A stretch of 64,000 nucleotides of DNA from Verrucomicrobiota bacterium (GCA_021208135.1 JAJOKB010000116.1:1-64000), one strand, 5' to 3'; counted from the first letter of the stretch, positions 8,088 through 24,039 are shown. Program-made: numbers and translations. Notes: generated by a model from the letters alone, not told the origin.

Positions 8088-10249
8088 TCAGGTACGTGCA
8101 GGTGCACGTGTAGAATTCTTGGCAACCTCAGCTTGAATATTAGCAGGAACTGCTTCGAAGTGAGAAGGCGTCATTGAGTAAGAGGCACGGCCCTTGGACA
8201 ATGACCGAACGTCAGTAGAATAACCAAACATTGTTTCCAGTGGAACATTGGCGGTAATCTTGGCCAACTTGCCCTTCGATTCAATACCTTGGATCACACC
8301 ACGACGACGATTCAAATCACCAACCACGTCCCCTTGGTATTCATCAGGAGTTTCTACTTCGACCTTCATGATCGGTTCCAGCAACTGTGCCTTGGCCTTT
8401 GCCATTGCATCGCGGAAGGCGAAAATACCGGCCATACGGAAGGCCATTTCCGAAGAGTCAACTTCGTGAAATGAACCGAAAGTCAAGCGGGCGCGGAAGT
8501 CAACCACCGGATAACCGGCAACTGTACCATTGCGGGCAGCTTCGCGGATACCTTCCTCAGTGGGCTTAATGTATTCTTTTGGAATAACCCCACCAACGAT
8601 CTCGTTACTGAATTCGTAACCCTTGCCTGGTTCCAGAGGCTCAATGGTGATTTCAGCGTGACCGTATTGACCACGACCACCAGATTGACGAACGAACTTA
8701 CCAACACCCTTGGCTTCAAGGGTAATTGTTTCGCGGTAGGCGATTTGCGGCTTGCCGACAGCTGCCTCAACCTTGAATTCGCGTTGCAGACGGTCACGGA
8801 TAATGTCCAGGTGTAGTTCACCCATACCGGAGATGATGGTCTGACCAGTTTCCTCATCGGTAGAAACCATGAATGTCGGATCTTCTTCAGCCAGACGCTG
8901 CAGCGCCAAAGAGAGCTTTTCCTGATCACCCTTGGAAGCAGGCTCAACAGACATCGAGATAACAGGCTCAGGGAATGTCGGTGGCTCCAATGCAATATCC
9001 AACTCCTTGGCAGTCAGAGTATCGCCTGTGCGCACGTCCTTAGGCCCAATGATCGCGACAATGTCACCGGAGTAGGCCTTATCAATATCCTCACGACGAT
9101 CAGCGTGCATGACGACCAAACGGCTGATGCGTTCAGTTTTGCCAGTGCGACTGTTAACCAGGGCCATACCCTTTTCGAGCTTGCCCTGATAAATACGGAA
9201 GAAAATCAAACGTCCAACAAACGGATCGGTGAACAGTTTAAATACCAGACCGGCAATGGGCTTATTGTCATTAGGACTGACAGAAACTTCCTGTTCCGGA
9301 TCATCGATGGAGCGACCCACTTGCGGGGGAATATCCAAAGGACCGGGCAAATAATCGACAACACCATTCAAGACTTTTTGCACGCCCTTGTTTTTGAATG
9401 CAGTACCGGGAATGACTCCAACAAAGGACATGGCCAGAGTAGCCTTGCGAATTCCGCTGCGAATTTCGTCATGGGTCAACTCTTCACCTTCGAGATATTT
9501 CTCGGCGAGCACATCATCAAAAGCGGCGATTTCTTCAATCAGTTTGTCACGGTATGAAGTTGCCTCGTCGAGCATGTCAGCAGGGATATCCTCTTCGGAA
9601 TACAAGGAACCTGTCTTATCGTCTTCCTTGTAAATATGAGCCTTCATTGTGATCAAGTCTATGAGACCACGGAAATTCTCTTCCTGACCAATTGGCAGGT
9701 AGAGTGGGTGCGCGTTACCACCCAACTTCTCGCGAATGTCGTTGACTGCGCTGTAGAAGTCAGCGCCGGTGCGGTCCATTTTGTTGATGAACGCAATGCG
9801 GGGCACCTTATACTTGTTCATTTGACGCCAAACAGTTTCCGATTGCGGTTGCACACCGGCAACAGCACAGAAAACAGCGACCGCGCCATCGAGAACTTTA
9901 AGGGAACGTTCCACTTCAGCGGTGAAGTCAACGTGCCCTGGGGTGTCAATGATGTTAAGACGATGCGGAATATTGGCGAATGGACCCTTTTTGGTCATCC
10001 ACTCAGCGGAAATCGCAGCAGAAGTGATGGTAATTCCACGTTCACGTTCTTGCTCCATCCAGTCGGTGACAGCAGTACCTTCGTGTACTTCACCGATCTT
10101 ATGGACCTTACCCGAGTAAAACAGAATGCGCTCTGTGTGGTGGTTTTGCCTGCGTCAATGTGAGCGGCGATACCGAAATTGCGGTGGTATTCGAGTGGAC
10201 ACGTACGGTCCGCTGCATTCACCGAGGAAACTTGTTTAGCGTCAGCCAT
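8088..10249 (-). CDS. fusA: Elongation factor G, one frameshift
   Basis: The N-terminal ORF (9995-10249) reads [24 protein letters not shown] and the P-loop [10 protein letters not shown]; the rest (8088-10058) carries [16 protein letters not shown] and the NKMD motif. The break is near 10141 (ACCACCACACAGAGC); one added base restores [19 protein letters not shown]. The corrected protein is about 720 aa, normal for EF-G. It is the GTPase that drives translocation and, with RRF, recycling. All domains I-V seem present. Sequencing deletion is likely. Confidence 0.95.
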
Positions 10250-10266
10250 TGTATTAGAGTCAAATG

Positions 10267-10738
10267 TTACCAGCGCAAGTGAGCGAATGCACGATTGGCC
10301 TGAGCCATGCGATGCACATCATCCTTCTTTTTTTACAACGGCACCGGTGTTGTTGTAAGCGTCCACGATTTCAGCGGCGAGGTTATCGCGCATGGAGCCG
10401 CGGCGGCCGCGAGCGGCGGCGACGAGCCAACGAAAAGCCAAACTCTGCTGGCGTTCAAATGGGATCTCCAGAGGCACTTGATAAGTGGCTCCGCCTACGC
10501 GACGGCTCTTGACTTCAAGCTTTGGGCGGATGTTTTCCATTGCACCGAGCAACAGATCCACTGGATCGCCCTTCTCCAGTTTTTCGCTCACGCGTTCAAA
10601 TGCGCCATAAACGATATTCTGTGCGATGGACTTTTTGCCATGCAACATGACAACATTGATGAGATGGCTAACCAACGCACTGCTATAACGTGGATCTGGT
10701 TGGTGTGGACGCTTTTCAGCTCTGCGACGACGTGACAT
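10267..10738 (-). CDS. rpsG: 30S ribosomal protein S7 (uS7), C-terminal frameshift
   Basis: The track ORF (139 aa) stops early at AVVKKEG. The run of seven A residues near 10330 needs to be six to give the standard S7 end KKDDVHRMAQANRAFAHLRW, whose stop codon is at 10267. The corrected protein has 156 aa, the usual length. S7 nucleates assembly of the 30S head and contacts E-site tRNA. The N-terminal MSRRRRAEKRPHQPDPRYSS is typical. Confidence 0.93.
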
Positions 10739-10772
10739 AAATGTACCTCTGATTAATAAAAGTGTGGGATAA

Positions 10773-11153
10773 TTACTTCTTGGCCTTAGGACGCTTTACG
10801 CCGTACTTGGAACGACTGCGGCGACGCTTGTCGACACCGGAGCAGTCGAGTGTGCCACGGACAATGTGGTAACGCACACCTGGCAAATCCTTAACACGAC
10901 CGCCGCGTACGAGAACAACACTGTGTTCCTGCAACGAGTGGCCCTCATCGGGAATGTAGGCAATCACCTCGTAACCACTGGTCAGGCGAACTTTGGCAAC
11001 CTTACGGATAGCGGAATTCGGCTTCTTGGGAGTACGGGTCATCACCTGGGTACAAACACCGCGGCGGAAAGGATTGCCCCGCAGCGCAGGAGATTTACTC
11101 TTGTACTTTACCAAGGTGCGCGGCTTGCGAACGAGTTGATTGATGGTTGGCAT
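10773..11153 (-). CDS. rpsL: 30S ribosomal protein S12 (uS12)
   Basis: 126 aa, intact. It starts [26 protein letters not shown]. The decoding-centre loops [19 protein letters not shown] and the later [10 protein letters not shown] are conserved, with the lysine of TPKK present, as in streptomycin-sensitive sequences. AGGA lies six bases before the ATG as a ribosome binding site. It is the first gene after the rpoC terminator. Confidence 0.97.
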   Translation of the reverse strand: MPTINQLVRKPRTLVKYKSKSPALRGNPFRRGVCTQVMTRTPKKPNSAIRKVAKVRLTSGYEVIAYIPDEGHSLQEHSVVLVRGGRVKDLPGVRYHIVRGTLDCSGVDKRRRSRSKYGVKRPKAKK

Positions 11154-11195
11154 AACTATCCTGAAATTTGAGGAAAAGTGGAAAAAAGTAGACTT

Positions 11196-11212
11196 TTGCC
11201 CGTGCAGGGCAA
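11196..11212. repeat. TTGCCC/GGGCAA hairpin in the rpoC-rpsL gap
   Basis: A 6-bp perfect stem with a 5-base loop. On the plus strand it is followed by TATTTTTTT, so it looks like a plus-strand terminator, but no plus-strand gene ends here. On the minus strand it lies in the rpsL leader. It could be a bidirectional stop or leader structure. Role unknown. Confidence 0.35.
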
Positions 11213-11242
11213 TATTTTTTTGCTTATTTCGGTGGAAAATTA

Positions 11243-11272
11243 GCGCGCCCCGGGAATTTCCCCGGAGCGCGC
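11243..11272 (-). terminator. Strong hairpin terminator after rpoC
   Basis: The minus strand reads GCGCGCTCCGGG-GAAATT-CCCGGGGCGCGC then TAATTTTCC: a 12-bp GC-rich stem with one mismatch and a modest T-rich tail, 28 bases beyond the rpoC stop. It would separate the rpoBC unit from rpsL-rpsG-fusA-rpsJ, at least in part. Confidence 0.7.
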
Positions 11273-11300
11273 GGGTAAAAATGGTTGCTGGGCAACGGGT

Positions 11301-15425
<4,125 letters not shown>

Positions 15426-15461
15426 AAAGTTGACTCTCTTGACTGTTTAAATCCGGATTCG

Positions 15462-18400
15462 TTAGTTGACGAAGGAAGAAGCCAGCGGATCCTGGTCTCC
15501 CAATCGAATATCGAGACACAAACTTTGCATTTCCTTCATCAAAACGTTGAAGGATTGCGGTGTTCCTGCCTGCAGAGTGTTGTCACCCTTGACAAGGTTT
15601 TCATAGATCTTGGTTCGGCCTTGAACGTCGTCTGATTTGACGGTTAACAATTCCTGTAAGGTGTACGCTGCGCCATAAGCTTCGAGCGCCCAAACCTCCA
15701 TTTCTCCAAGTCGTTGACCGCCATACTGCGCCTTACCACCCAACGGTTGTTGAGTAATCAAGCTGTAAGGGCCAACGGCACGAGCGTGAATCTTGTCGGC
15801 AACCAAGTGATTCAGCTTCAGCATGTAGGTGTAGCCCACGACCACATCCTGGTCAAGAGCCTGCCCGGTGCGACCATCAAACAGACAGTACTTACCACTG
15901 GTAGGTAATCCCGCCTTGGTGAGATATTCTTTGATTTGACCTTCCTCGATACCGTCGAATACCGGAGTGGCAATCTTCAGTCCCAACTTCTTACATGCCA
16001 TTCCCAAGTGACATTCGAGCACCTGTCCGACATTCATACGGCTCGGCACACCCAGCGGGTTTAAGCAAATGTCAACTGAAGTGCCATCTGCCAAATAAGG
16101 CATATCTTCTTCGGGAACAATTTTGGCTACTACGCCCTTGTTTCCGTGGCGACCTGCCATCTTATCACCCACCTGAATCTTGCGCTTGGTAGCGATATAG
16201 ACCTTTACGTTCTTGATGGTACCTTGCTCAACATCGTCTCCAGCTTCGACAGATTCAATTTTGCGCTCTTGATCGGAATCCAGCTCATCGAACTTCCCTT
16301 TGAAGTTTTCGATGATTTCCATAATCTTGATCCGCACTGGTGAAGGATCGATCTCAATTGTTTTGTAAACGGCAGCCAACCTGCGCAGCAAAGTCTTAGT
16401 GATCTTCCGATTAGCAGGAATGATCACTTCACCTGTCTCCCCATTGGTGACATCGAGTGGAATCTTTTCCCCAAGCAGAATATTGGATAGACTTTCTGTC
16501 AAAGATTCGCGCAGCTTATCGGCACTGGTACGATACTCTTCGTTGATCTTCTTAATCTGACGGCGTTTGTCGGATGCGGAAAGCTTTTCAGCTTCGCCTT
16601 CAACACGACTGGATACTTTGACATCCATAATGATGCCATAGGTACCCGAGGGCACCAGCAAAGAAGTATCCTTAACATCCGCAGCTTTTTCACCGAAGAT
16701 AGCACGCAGAAGCTTTTCTTCCGGTGCCAATTCAGTTTCTGATTTCGGCGTGATTTTGCCCACCAGAATATCACCTGGTTTAACTTCAGCACCCACGCGA
16801 ATGACACCGTCATGACTCAGATTCTTGAGCGCTTCTTCGCCAACGTTGGGGATATCACGGGTAATTTCCTCGGGCCCCAGTTTTGTATCCCGCGCAGTGA
16901 CCTCAAACTCCTCAATGTGAATGGAGGTGTAAACATCATCGCGCAACAACCGCTCGCTGATCAAGATGGCGTCTTCAAAGTTGTAACCGTTCCACGGCAT
17001 GTAAGCCACAAGCACATTGCGTCCGATAGCCAACTCGCCCTTTTCGGTAGAAGCACCGTCAGCAATGATCTGACCCGTTGTCACGGTATCGCCACGCTTA
17101 ACGATCGGCTTCTGATTGAAACAGGTTCCGGCATTGGAGCGCAGGAACTTGCGCAGAAGGTACACGTGAATCCCATTCTTGGGATCGCTCTTCAGGGTCT
17201 TCACAACTTTGGGAGCTACTGTACCATCAGCAGTCACAATGATCCGGCGTGAATCCACGGAAGCAACAATGCCATCGGCTTCCGCAATGACGACTGTCTT
17301 CGAGTCGCGGGCCACGCGGGCCTCAATACCAGTGCCAACCAAAGGCGACTCAGTACGCAATAGAGGCACACCTTGGCGTTGCATGTTGGATCCCATCAAT
17401 GCGCGGTTGGCGTCGTCGTGCTCAAGGAATGGGATCAGGCCAGCCGCAACAGACACCAATTGCTTAGGCGAGACATCCATGTAATCGACCTCGGTCGGGT
17501 CCACTTCAAGGAAGTCATCACCCTTCCGCGCCGTCACGCGGCCAGTCAAATTGTTCTTTTCGTCAATGGTTGAGTTCGCCTGGGCTATGATGCAACCTTC
17601 TTCCTGGTCTGCATTCAAATACACGACTGACGGGTCCACCACACCCTTTACGACCTTGCGGTAAGGGGTTTCGATAAAACCAAACTCATTGATGCGGGCA
17701 AACAGAGACAAACTGTTGATAAGACCAATGTTTGGACCTTCTGGTGTCTCAATTGGACAAATACGACCGTAGTGAGAGGGGTGTACGTCACGCACTTCAA
17801 ACCCGGCACGTTCACGATTCAAACCTCCGGGTCCCAAAGCAGAGAGACGGCGCTTGTGCGTGAGTTCGGCCAAAGGATTGATTTGATCCATGAACTGGCT
17901 CAACTGACTGCGGGCAAAAAAGTCGCGAATGACCGTACTTAATGCCTTAGGGTTGATGAGCTTCTGAGGCATGATTGAGTCAACGCTCTGATCGTACATG
18001 GTCATACGCTCTTTCACGAGGCGCTCCGTGCGTGCCAATCCGATGCGGCATTGGTTCATCAACAATTCACCAACGGTACGCACGCGGCGCGAACCAAGGT
18101 GGTCAATGTCGTCGACAACACCATCACCTCTTTTGAGCTTCACCAGATACTTGGTAGCAGCCACAATATCTTCAACTGTTACAATACGGGTGTCCAAAGA
18201 GGTCTCGAGAGATAACTTTTGGTTAATCTTGTACCGACCTACCCTGCCAAGATCATAACGCTTGGGATCCATGAACAACCGTTTGAGCAGACTGCGGGCG
18301 TTGGAAGTCGTTGGTGGTTCACCGGGACGTAAACGCTTGTAAATATCTTTGAGTGCTTCCTCTTCGTTACGGGTGGGATCCTTTTTCAGGCAGCGAATAA

Positions 18401-19244
18401 TAGCACCTTCATCAATTGAGGTATCAATCACGCGTACACTGTCGATGCCGGCCGCCTCGATACTGCGCACAATAGTCTTGGTCAGTGGTTCAAAGGAACG
18501 CGCCAAAACCGCGCCCTTTTCGCTGTCAACCAAATCCTCAACAAGCACCAACTTGCTGACGCTGTCCATCGCCAGTGCATCTTTGACCGAAAGAGTTTCG
18601 GTTGAATAGAAGAAATTGAGAATATCCTGGTCTGAACCATACCCCATGGCACGCAGCAAGGTGGTGATCAGGAACTTGCGGCGACGGCGACGACGGTCCA
18701 GATAAACATAAAGCAGATCATTCTGGTCAAACTGCGTTTCCAGCCAAGTGCCACGGTCAGGAATAATACGAAAACTGTGCAAATTCTTGCCGCTGGTGTG
18801 AGGAGTGACCTCAAAAGCAATGCCTGGAGAGCGGTGTAATTGAGAAACAACCACACGTTCAGCCCCGTTAATAATAAAGGAACCACGCTCAGTGATCATG
18901 GGCAATTCGCCCATGAATATTTCCTCATCCTTGGCTTCCTCTTCCTCGCGTAGGCGCAATTTGACATACAGAGCAATAGAATAAGTGGTACCCTCGCGGA
19001 TACACTCCATCTCGGTCAATTTCGGACCATTCAGCGTATAGGAAACGTATTCCAACTGGCAACGTCCATCGTAACTCTCAATGGGGAAAACCTCGCGGAA
19101 AACCGCCTCAAGACCAACCGGCTGGCGGTTGGCAGGACCAACGTCGGCCTGGATGAATTCCTTGAAGGAACGGATTTGATTCTCGATGAGATTCGGTGGT
19201 TGAATCACCTCTTTCAGTTTCCCGAAATTAATACGGTCGGACAT
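15462..19244 (-). CDS. rpoB: DNA-directed RNA polymerase subunit beta
   Basis: 1260 aa from the ATG at 19244 ([15 protein letters not shown]). The track's longer version begins at a GTG and adds 18 residues that do not look like RpoB, so I prefer the internal ATG. The rifampicin region reads [21 protein letters not shown]; Asp516, His526 and Ser531 (E. coli numbering) are present, while position 518 is Ile instead of Asn. The conserved [22 protein letters not shown] block (in parts) and the C-terminal switch region [23 protein letters not shown] are clear. Confidence 0.98.
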   Translation of the reverse strand: MSDRINFGKLKEVIQPPNLIENQIRSFKEFIQADVGPANRQPVGLEAVFREVFPIESYDGRCQLEYVSYTLNGPKLTEMECIREGTTYSIALYVKLRLREEEEAKDEEIFMGELPMITERGSFIINGAERVVVSQLHRSPGIAFEVTPHTSGKNLHSFRIIPDRGTWLETQFDQNDLLYVYLDRRRRRRKFLITTLLRAMGYGSDQDILNFFYSTETLSVKDALAMDSVSKLVLVEDLVDSEKGAVLARSFEPLTKTIVRSIEAAGIDSVRVIDTSIDEGAIIRCLKKDPTRNEEEALKDIYKRLRPGEPPTTSNARSLLKRLFMDPKRYDLGRVGRYKINQKLSLETSLDTRIVTVEDIVAATKYLVKLKRGDGVVDDIDHLGSRRVRTVGELLMNQCRIGLARTERLVKERMTMYDQSVDSIMPQKLINPKALSTVIRDFFARSQLSQFMDQINPLAELTHKRRLSALGPGGLNRERAGFEVRDVHPSHYGRICPIETPEGPNIGLINSLSLFARINEFGFIETPYRKVVKGVVDPSVVYLNADQEEGCIIAQANSTIDEKNNLTGRVTARKGDDFLEVDPTEVDYMDVSPKQLVSVAAGLIPFLEHDDANRALMGSNMQRQGVPLLRTESPLVGTGIEARVARDSKTVVIAEADGIVASVDSRRIIVTADGTVAPKVVKTLKSDPKNGIHVYLLRKFLRSNAGTCFNQKPIVKRGDTVTTGQIIADGASTEKGELAIGRNVLVAYMPWNGYNFEDAILISERLLRDDVYTSIHIEEFEVTARDTKLGPEEITRDIPNVGEEALKNLSHDGVIRVGAEVKPGDILVGKITPKSETELAPEEKLLRAIFGEKAADVKDTSLLVPSGTYGIIMDVKVSSRVEGEAEKLSASDKRRQIKKINEEYRTSADKLRESLTESLSNILLGEKIPLDVTNGETGEVIIPANRKITKTLLRRLAAVYKTIEIDPSPVRIKIMEIIENFKGKFDELDSDQERKIESVEAGDDVEQGTIKNVKVYIATKRKIQVGDKMAGRHGNKGVVAKIVPEEDMPYLADGTSVDICLNPLGVPSRMNVGQVLECHLGMACKKLGLKIATPVFDGIEEGQIKEYLTKAGLPTSGKYCLFDGRTGQALDQDVVVGYTYMLKLNHLVADKIHARAVGPYSLITQQPLGGKAQYGGQRLGEMEVWALEAYGAAYTLQELLTVKSDDVQGRTKIYENLVKGDNTLQAGTPQSFNVLMKEMQSLCLDIRLGDQDPLASSFVN

Positions 19245-19353
19245 AATCGGCTCTATTTTGAATTGGACAGACTGATTGGGAAGTTTGGCGGAAGCCACTA
19301 TGCACTTGTGACCTCGGCTAAACCTCCACTTTTAGTAAAACGAAACAAGCAAA

Positions 19354-19384
19354 CCAAACAGGTTCCTTGCGGAAACCTGTTTGG
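19354..19384 (-). terminator. Hairpin in the rplL-rpoB gap, probable attenuator
   Basis: An 11-bp perfect inverted repeat (CCAAACAGGTT/AACCTGTTTGG) with two more pairs after a one-base bulge and a TTGC-type loop, followed on the minus strand by TTTGCTTGTTTCG. The gap between rplL and rpoB is about 180 bases. E. coli has a partial terminator and RNase III site at this place to keep polymerase below ribosomal protein levels; a similar role is inferred here. Confidence 0.65.
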
Positions 19385-19425
19385 CAGCTTGTGAAAAATC
19401 TGTAGGAATATCTCCAGATTGTAAA

Positions 19426-19809
19426 TTACTTGATTTCGACTTCGGCGCCAGCGGCAACCAGCTTTTTCTTGACGTCTTCGGCGTCTTCCTTGGTGGTAGC
19501 TTCCTTGATCGGCTTTGGAGCGCCTTCCACCAGGTCCTTGGCTTCCTTGAGGCCAAGACCAGTGATCGCACGCACTTCCTTAATAACGCCGATTTTGTTA
19601 GCACCGGCACTCTTGAGGATAACGTCGAACTCGGTCTTTTCTTCAGCGGGAGCAGCGTCGGCAGCGGCAGGAGCAGCAGCAGCAACAGCAACTGGAGCAG
19701 CGGCGCTTACGCCCCACTTTTCTTCCAATGCTTTGACCAGACCGGCGATTTCCAAAACGGTCTGGCTGCTGAGCCACTCGATAACTTGATCTTTAGTGAT
19801 GTCTGACAT
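19426..19809 (-). CDS. rplL: 50S ribosomal protein L7/L12 (bL12)
   Basis: 127 aa. The N-terminal dimerisation domain ([30 protein letters not shown]) is followed by an alanine-rich hinge (about residues 38-55) and the C-terminal domain [35 protein letters not shown], which recruits translation GTPases. AGGAG lies upstream of the ATG. It is separated from rplJ by 101 bases that contain interleaved inverted repeats. Confidence 0.97.
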   Translation of the reverse strand: MSDITKDQVIEWLSSQTVLEIAGLVKALEEKWGVSAAAPVAVAAAAPAAADAAPAEEKTEFDVILKSAGANKIGVIKEVRAITGLGLKEAKDLVEGAPKPIKEATTKEDAEDVKKKLVAAGAEVEIK

Positions 19810-19830
19810 GTTGGGTTTCTCCTGTTGATG

Positions 19831-19901
19831 CGGTTAGCGCCCCGTACAATTCAAGTTTGGGAACATTTAAGAGGCCATTCCTCCTAACCGTTTCAGTACG
19901 G
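19831..19901 (-). promoter_or_regulatory. Interleaved inverted repeats (possible pseudoknot) in the rplJ-rplL gap
   Basis: Two pairs of complementary segments alternate: CGGTTAG (19831-19837) with CTAACCG (19884-19890), and CCGTAC (19842-19847) with GTACGG (19896-19901). The order a-b-a'-b' allows an H-type pseudoknot or two mutually exclusive hairpins in the mRNA, upstream of the rplL ribosome binding site. Only the complementarity is observed; by chance alone such pairs are not very rare in 100 bases. Confidence 0.3.
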
Positions 19902-19910
19902 TGAAAATTA

Positions 19911-20439
19911 TTAGGCGTTTTGCCCTTCGTTTTCTTTGTCCACCTTGGCTTGCAATACATTGAGCAGACCTTGGGGAACGGCTTGGATAATGCGAACGAA
20001 TTGAGTGGCCGGAGTATTGAACAGAGCCAACAACTGAGCCTTGAGGACGTCGATCGGAGGCAGTTTGGCCAATTCGCTGACATCCTTGGCAGTCAATTTG
20101 CTCTTCTCGAGCACGCCAGCCTTAATCTCAACCTTTTGCTTATCTTTAAAAAAACTTTTCCAAAGCCTTGGCTACGCCAGGGGCATTGTTGCCACCGACA
20201 ATAATAGCTGTTTGGCCCTTCAAGTATTCGTCCAAACCTGGGTAGCCACGCTCTTCTGCGGCCAGCTTGAGAATACTATTCTTGATGACGTGAAACTCAG
20301 CACCTTCTTTGGCCAACTCGGCGCGCAATAGTTCGGTTTCGGCGACAGTGATCCGGGTGTAGTCCGCGAGGAAAACGTAGTCGGACTTGGCGAGATAGCC
20401 ACCGACTTCATCTACGAGATATTTTTTTTCTGCTTGCAT
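19911..20439 (-). CDS. rplJ: 50S ribosomal protein L10 (uL10), one frameshift
   Basis: The N-terminal ORF (20146-20439) carries MQAEKKYLVDEVGGYLAKSDYV and the family TRITVAETELLRAELAKEGAEF; the C-terminal ORF (19911-20114) supplies the L12-binding helix region (TPATQFVRIIQAVPQGLLNVLQAK). They meet at a T7 run near 20151; six T give KALEKFFKDKQKVEIKAGV. The corrected length is 175 aa. L10 anchors L12 dimers to the stalk. A homopolymer error is likely. It follows rplA by nine bases. Confidence 0.93.
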
Positions 20440-20448
20440 GGTTTATCC

Positions 20449-21147
20449 TTAGTACTGGGCGAACAGGGAAGAATCTAGCTTAACACCGGGAGTCATAGTG
20501 CCCGACAGGGTCATACTCTTGATGTAGCGTGGGGCCTTCAGGCCATCTGGACGCAATTTGCCGATAGCCTCAACAACGGTCTGGATGTTTTGAACCAACT
20601 GTTCAGTACCGAAGGAACGTTTGCCGACAACGACGCCAATATTGGCGGTTTTGTCCATTTTAAATTCCACGCGACCACCAAGCTTGATTTCCTTGACCGT
20701 GGCCTCGACATTATCGGTTACGGTACCTGATTTCGGATTCGGCATCAAACCGCGGGGTCCGAGAACCTTGGCCACTTTGCGCACATCCTTCATGGCACTG
20801 GTGGTGGCGACGGCAACGTCGAAATCAGTCCAACCTTCGGAAATGCGGGTTATCAGATCATCCATACCTGCGTGGTCAGCACCAGCGGCGATGGCAGCTT
20901 CCGGCGAGTCAGTAAAGACGATAACACGCACTTTTTTACCTGAGCCATTGGGCAATGTGACGACACCCCGGATCATTTGATTGGATTGACGGGGGTCTAC
21001 ACCCAAGCAGACCGACAGTTCGACTGTTTCGTCAAACTTGGCTTTAGGGAACTGGGACAATACAGTCACAGCGTCAGCGAGCGCATAGGTCTTGCTGCGA
21101 TCCACCTTTTCGGAGGCGGCTTTATATTTTTTAGATAGTTTTTGCAT
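20449..21147 (-). CDS. rplA: 50S ribosomal protein L1 (uL1)
   Basis: 232 aa, intact. It shows KFDETVELSVCLGVDPRQSNQMIRGVVTLPNGSGKKVRVIVF in parts, VLGPRGLMPNPKSGTVT, and ends GTMTPGVKLDSSLFAQY. L1 forms the mobile stalk at the E site. In many bacteria it represses rplK-rplA translation from a site before rplK; I saw no clear L1 site in the 87-base gap upstream of rplK. Confidence 0.97.
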   Translation of the reverse strand: MQKLSKKYKAASEKVDRSKTYALADAVTVLSQFPKAKFDETVELSVCLGVDPRQSNQMIRGVVTLPNGSGKKVRVIVFTDSPEAAIAAGADHAGMDDLITRISEGWTDFDVAVATTSAMKDVRKVAKVLGPRGLMPNPKSGTVTDNVEATVKEIKLGGRVEFKMDKTANIGVVVGKRSFGTEQLVQNIQTVVEAIGKLRPDGLKAPRYIKSMTLSGTMTPGVKLDSSLFAQY

Positions 21148-21189
21148 TGGAATAACTCCCTCGTTTCGAGGTTTTAGCGTTATAAAAAA

Positions 21190-21615
21190 TTAGTCGGTGA
21201 TATCGACACCCATCGAACGGGCAGCGCCTTCAATAATACGTTCTGCTGCAGCAGGGCTCTTGGCATTCAGATCCTTTTCCTTGATCTTTACGATCTCCTG
21301 AATCTGTTTGCGGGAGATTTTGCCTACTTTTTCCTTGTTGGGCACACCGGACCCCTTGGCAATGCCAGCAGCTTTCTTAATCAAAACCGCTGCCGGAGGT
21401 GACTTGAGAATAAAGCTGAAAGAGCGGTCCTGATAGACGGAGATGACCACAGGAAGGATCAGGCCGGCCTGATCCTTGGTGCGGGCATTGAATTCCTTAC
21501 AGAACGCCATGATATTGACCCCGGCAGCGCCCAGAGCCGGACCCACGGGAGGTGCTGGATTTGCCGCACCTGCCGGTAGTTGCAATTTGATAATACCTGT
21601 TACTTTTTTGGCCAT
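21190..21615 (-). CDS. rplK: 50S ribosomal protein L11 (uL11)
   Basis: 141 aa, intact. It starts [29 protein letters not shown], with the conserved proline-rich N-terminal segment that binds thiostrepton with 23S rRNA, and ends [15 protein letters not shown]11 sits at the GTPase-associated centre and is needed for the RelA-mediated stringent response. It is 42 bases before rplA. Confidence 0.97.
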   Translation of the reverse strand: MAKKVTGIIKLQLPAGAANPAPPVGPALGAAGVNIMAFCKEFNARTKDQAGLILPVVISVYQDRSFSFILKSPPAAVLIKKAAGIAKGSGVPNKEKVGKISRKQIQEIVKIKEKDLNAKSPAAAERIIEGAARSMGVDITD

Positions 21616-21702
21616 TTTAACAATCTATGTTTGGGGCGCGAATTCAGGAAGCTAAGGAATTAAGAGGCGTCTTCCATGACCGTTTCCGCGCAGTTAAAAA
21701 AT

Positions 21703-22311
21703 TCAGTTCTTTTCCTCCACAATGCGTTCAACCTGCCAGTATTCGAGTTCGACCGGGGTGAAACGTCCAAAAATGGATACGGAAATCTTGAGCTTGCCAC
21801 GATCCGGATCGATTTCGTCAATCCGGCCATTGAGGTTAAGGAAGGGTCCGTCAGTGATCTTAACTTCTTCACCGACCTCATACTGCACTTTGGGTACTTC
21901 TTTGCCCTCAGCTTCTGCGACTTGCAGTAGAATACGGTCGATTTCTTCCTTTTTCAGCGGGGCGGGATTCTTGGAACCACCTGCAAAACCGATCACACCA
22001 TCTGCACCATTGATAAAATACCAGGCTTTTTGGTTCAATTGATCGTTTTCGTCATACAAGCGCATATGGATGAATACATATCCGGGATACAGCTTGCGCG
22101 CGCGCTGGGTCTTTTTACCGTTTTTAACTTCGGAAACGGTTTCCGTAGGTATCAGAACCTCAAAGATCGTGTCTTCCAGTTCGTTCTCAACTAGGTAACG
22201 ATCAATGTACCGCTTTACACCCTGTTCTTTGTTGGAAAGGGTTTGAATGACAAACCAACTGCCATTGCGGGCACCTTGGTCGGCGGTTCCTGTTGCTGCA
22301 TTACTGTGCAT
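21703..22311 (-). CDS. nusG: Transcription termination/antitermination factor NusG
   Basis: 202 aa from the ATG at 22311 (MHSNAATGTADQGARNGSW). The track start 30 residues upstream overlaps secE and is not conserved-looking, so it is rejected. The NGN domain is clear (WFVIQTLSNKEQGVKRYI ... KLYPGYVFIHM), with the KOW motif near the end (YEVGEEVKITDGPFLNLNGRIDEID, then ISVSIFGRFTPVELEYWQV). NusG links RNA polymerase to Rho and to the ribosome through S10. Confidence 0.96.
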   Translation of the reverse strand: MHSNAATGTADQGARNGSWFVIQTLSNKEQGVKRYIDRYLVENELEDTIFEVLIPTETVSEVKNGKKTQRARKLYPGYVFIHMRLYDENDQLNQKAWYFINGADGVIGFAGGSKNPAPLKKEEIDRILLQVAEAEGKEVPKVQYEVGEEVKITDGPFLNLNGRIDEIDPDRGKLKISVSIFGRFTPVELEYWQVERIVEEKN

Positions 22312-22336
22312 CAGAGATAAGTTCCCCTTAAAATGG

Positions 22337-22543
22337 TCAACGCGCCACCCAGTTGGTGAGCAATTGAACCCAATTGTAGATGCTGAAATCGGCCAAAGCA
22401 ACGTAGGCGCCCAGCAGTGCTGTGGCGATAAAGACTACGATTGTGCTGTCACGCAGCTCCTCACGCGTCGGCCAAACAGACTTTTTGAGTTCCTGCTGGG
22501 TCTCGCTGGTGAATATTCTGATTTTTCTGAAAGGATTGGCCAT
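22337..22543 (-). CDS. secE: Preprotein translocase subunit SecE
   Basis: 68 aa from the ATG at 22543 (MANPFRKIRIFTSETQQELKK). The track ORF runs into the tRNA-Trp gene upstream, so the internal ATG is correct. The family motif ELKKSVWPTREEL precedes a single membrane helix (STIVVFIATALLGAYVALADF). SecE clamps SecY in the inner-membrane translocon. The secE-nusG pair is standard. Confidence 0.95.
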   Translation of the reverse strand: MANPFRKIRIFTSETQQELKKSVWPTREELRDSTIVVFIATALLGAYVALADFSIYNWVQLLTNWVAR

Positions 22544-22572
22544 GGGAGAAGTTGATGAACCGCTGATGAAAG

Positions 22573-22648
22573 TGGCAGGGCAGGAGGGACTCGAACCCCC
22601 AACCAATGGTTTTGGAGACCACTACTCTACCAATTGAGCTACTGCCCT
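22573..22648 (-). tRNA. tRNA-Trp (anticodon CCA)
   Basis: The minus strand folds as a full cloverleaf: acceptor AGGGCAG/CTGCCCT, D arm GCTCAATTGGTAGAGT, anticodon loop CTCCAAA with anticodon CCA, T arm GGGGGTTCGAGTCCCTC, discriminator G, and an encoded 3' CCA. Length 76 bases. It lies between tuf and secE, where a tRNA-Trp is common in bacteria. Confidence 0.97.
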
Positions 22649-22654
22649 GTGTAT

Positions 22655-22669
22655 GGTGGCCAGGCCACC
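22655..22669. repeat. GGTGGCC-A-GGCCACC palindrome between tuf and tRNA-Trp
   Basis: A perfect 7-bp inverted repeat seven bases upstream of the mature 5' end of tRNA-Trp. It may help process the tuf-tRNA-secE transcript. Observation only. Confidence 0.35.
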
Positions 22670-22687
22670 GGATGTTTAGCTAAGGAA

Positions 22688-22716
22688 GCCGGAAACCCAA
22701 GATCTGGATTTCCGGC
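22688..22716 (-). terminator. Hairpin after tuf, weak terminator or processing stem
   Basis: GCCGGAAA/TTTCCGGC forms an 8-bp stem, extended by CC/GG after a bulge, 20 bases past the tuf stop. On the minus strand it is followed by TTCCTTAGC, with no clear T run, so it may be a partial terminator, an RNA stability stem or a processing site ahead of tRNA-Trp. Confidence 0.45.
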
Positions 22717-22736
22717 GTCCTGTAAAGGTTAAAAGA

Positions 22737-23927
<1,191 letters not shown>

Positions 23928-23963
23928 GGGTCTATGCTGAGTTAGATGGATTGGTTACTGAAA

Positions 23964-24039
<76 letters not shown>

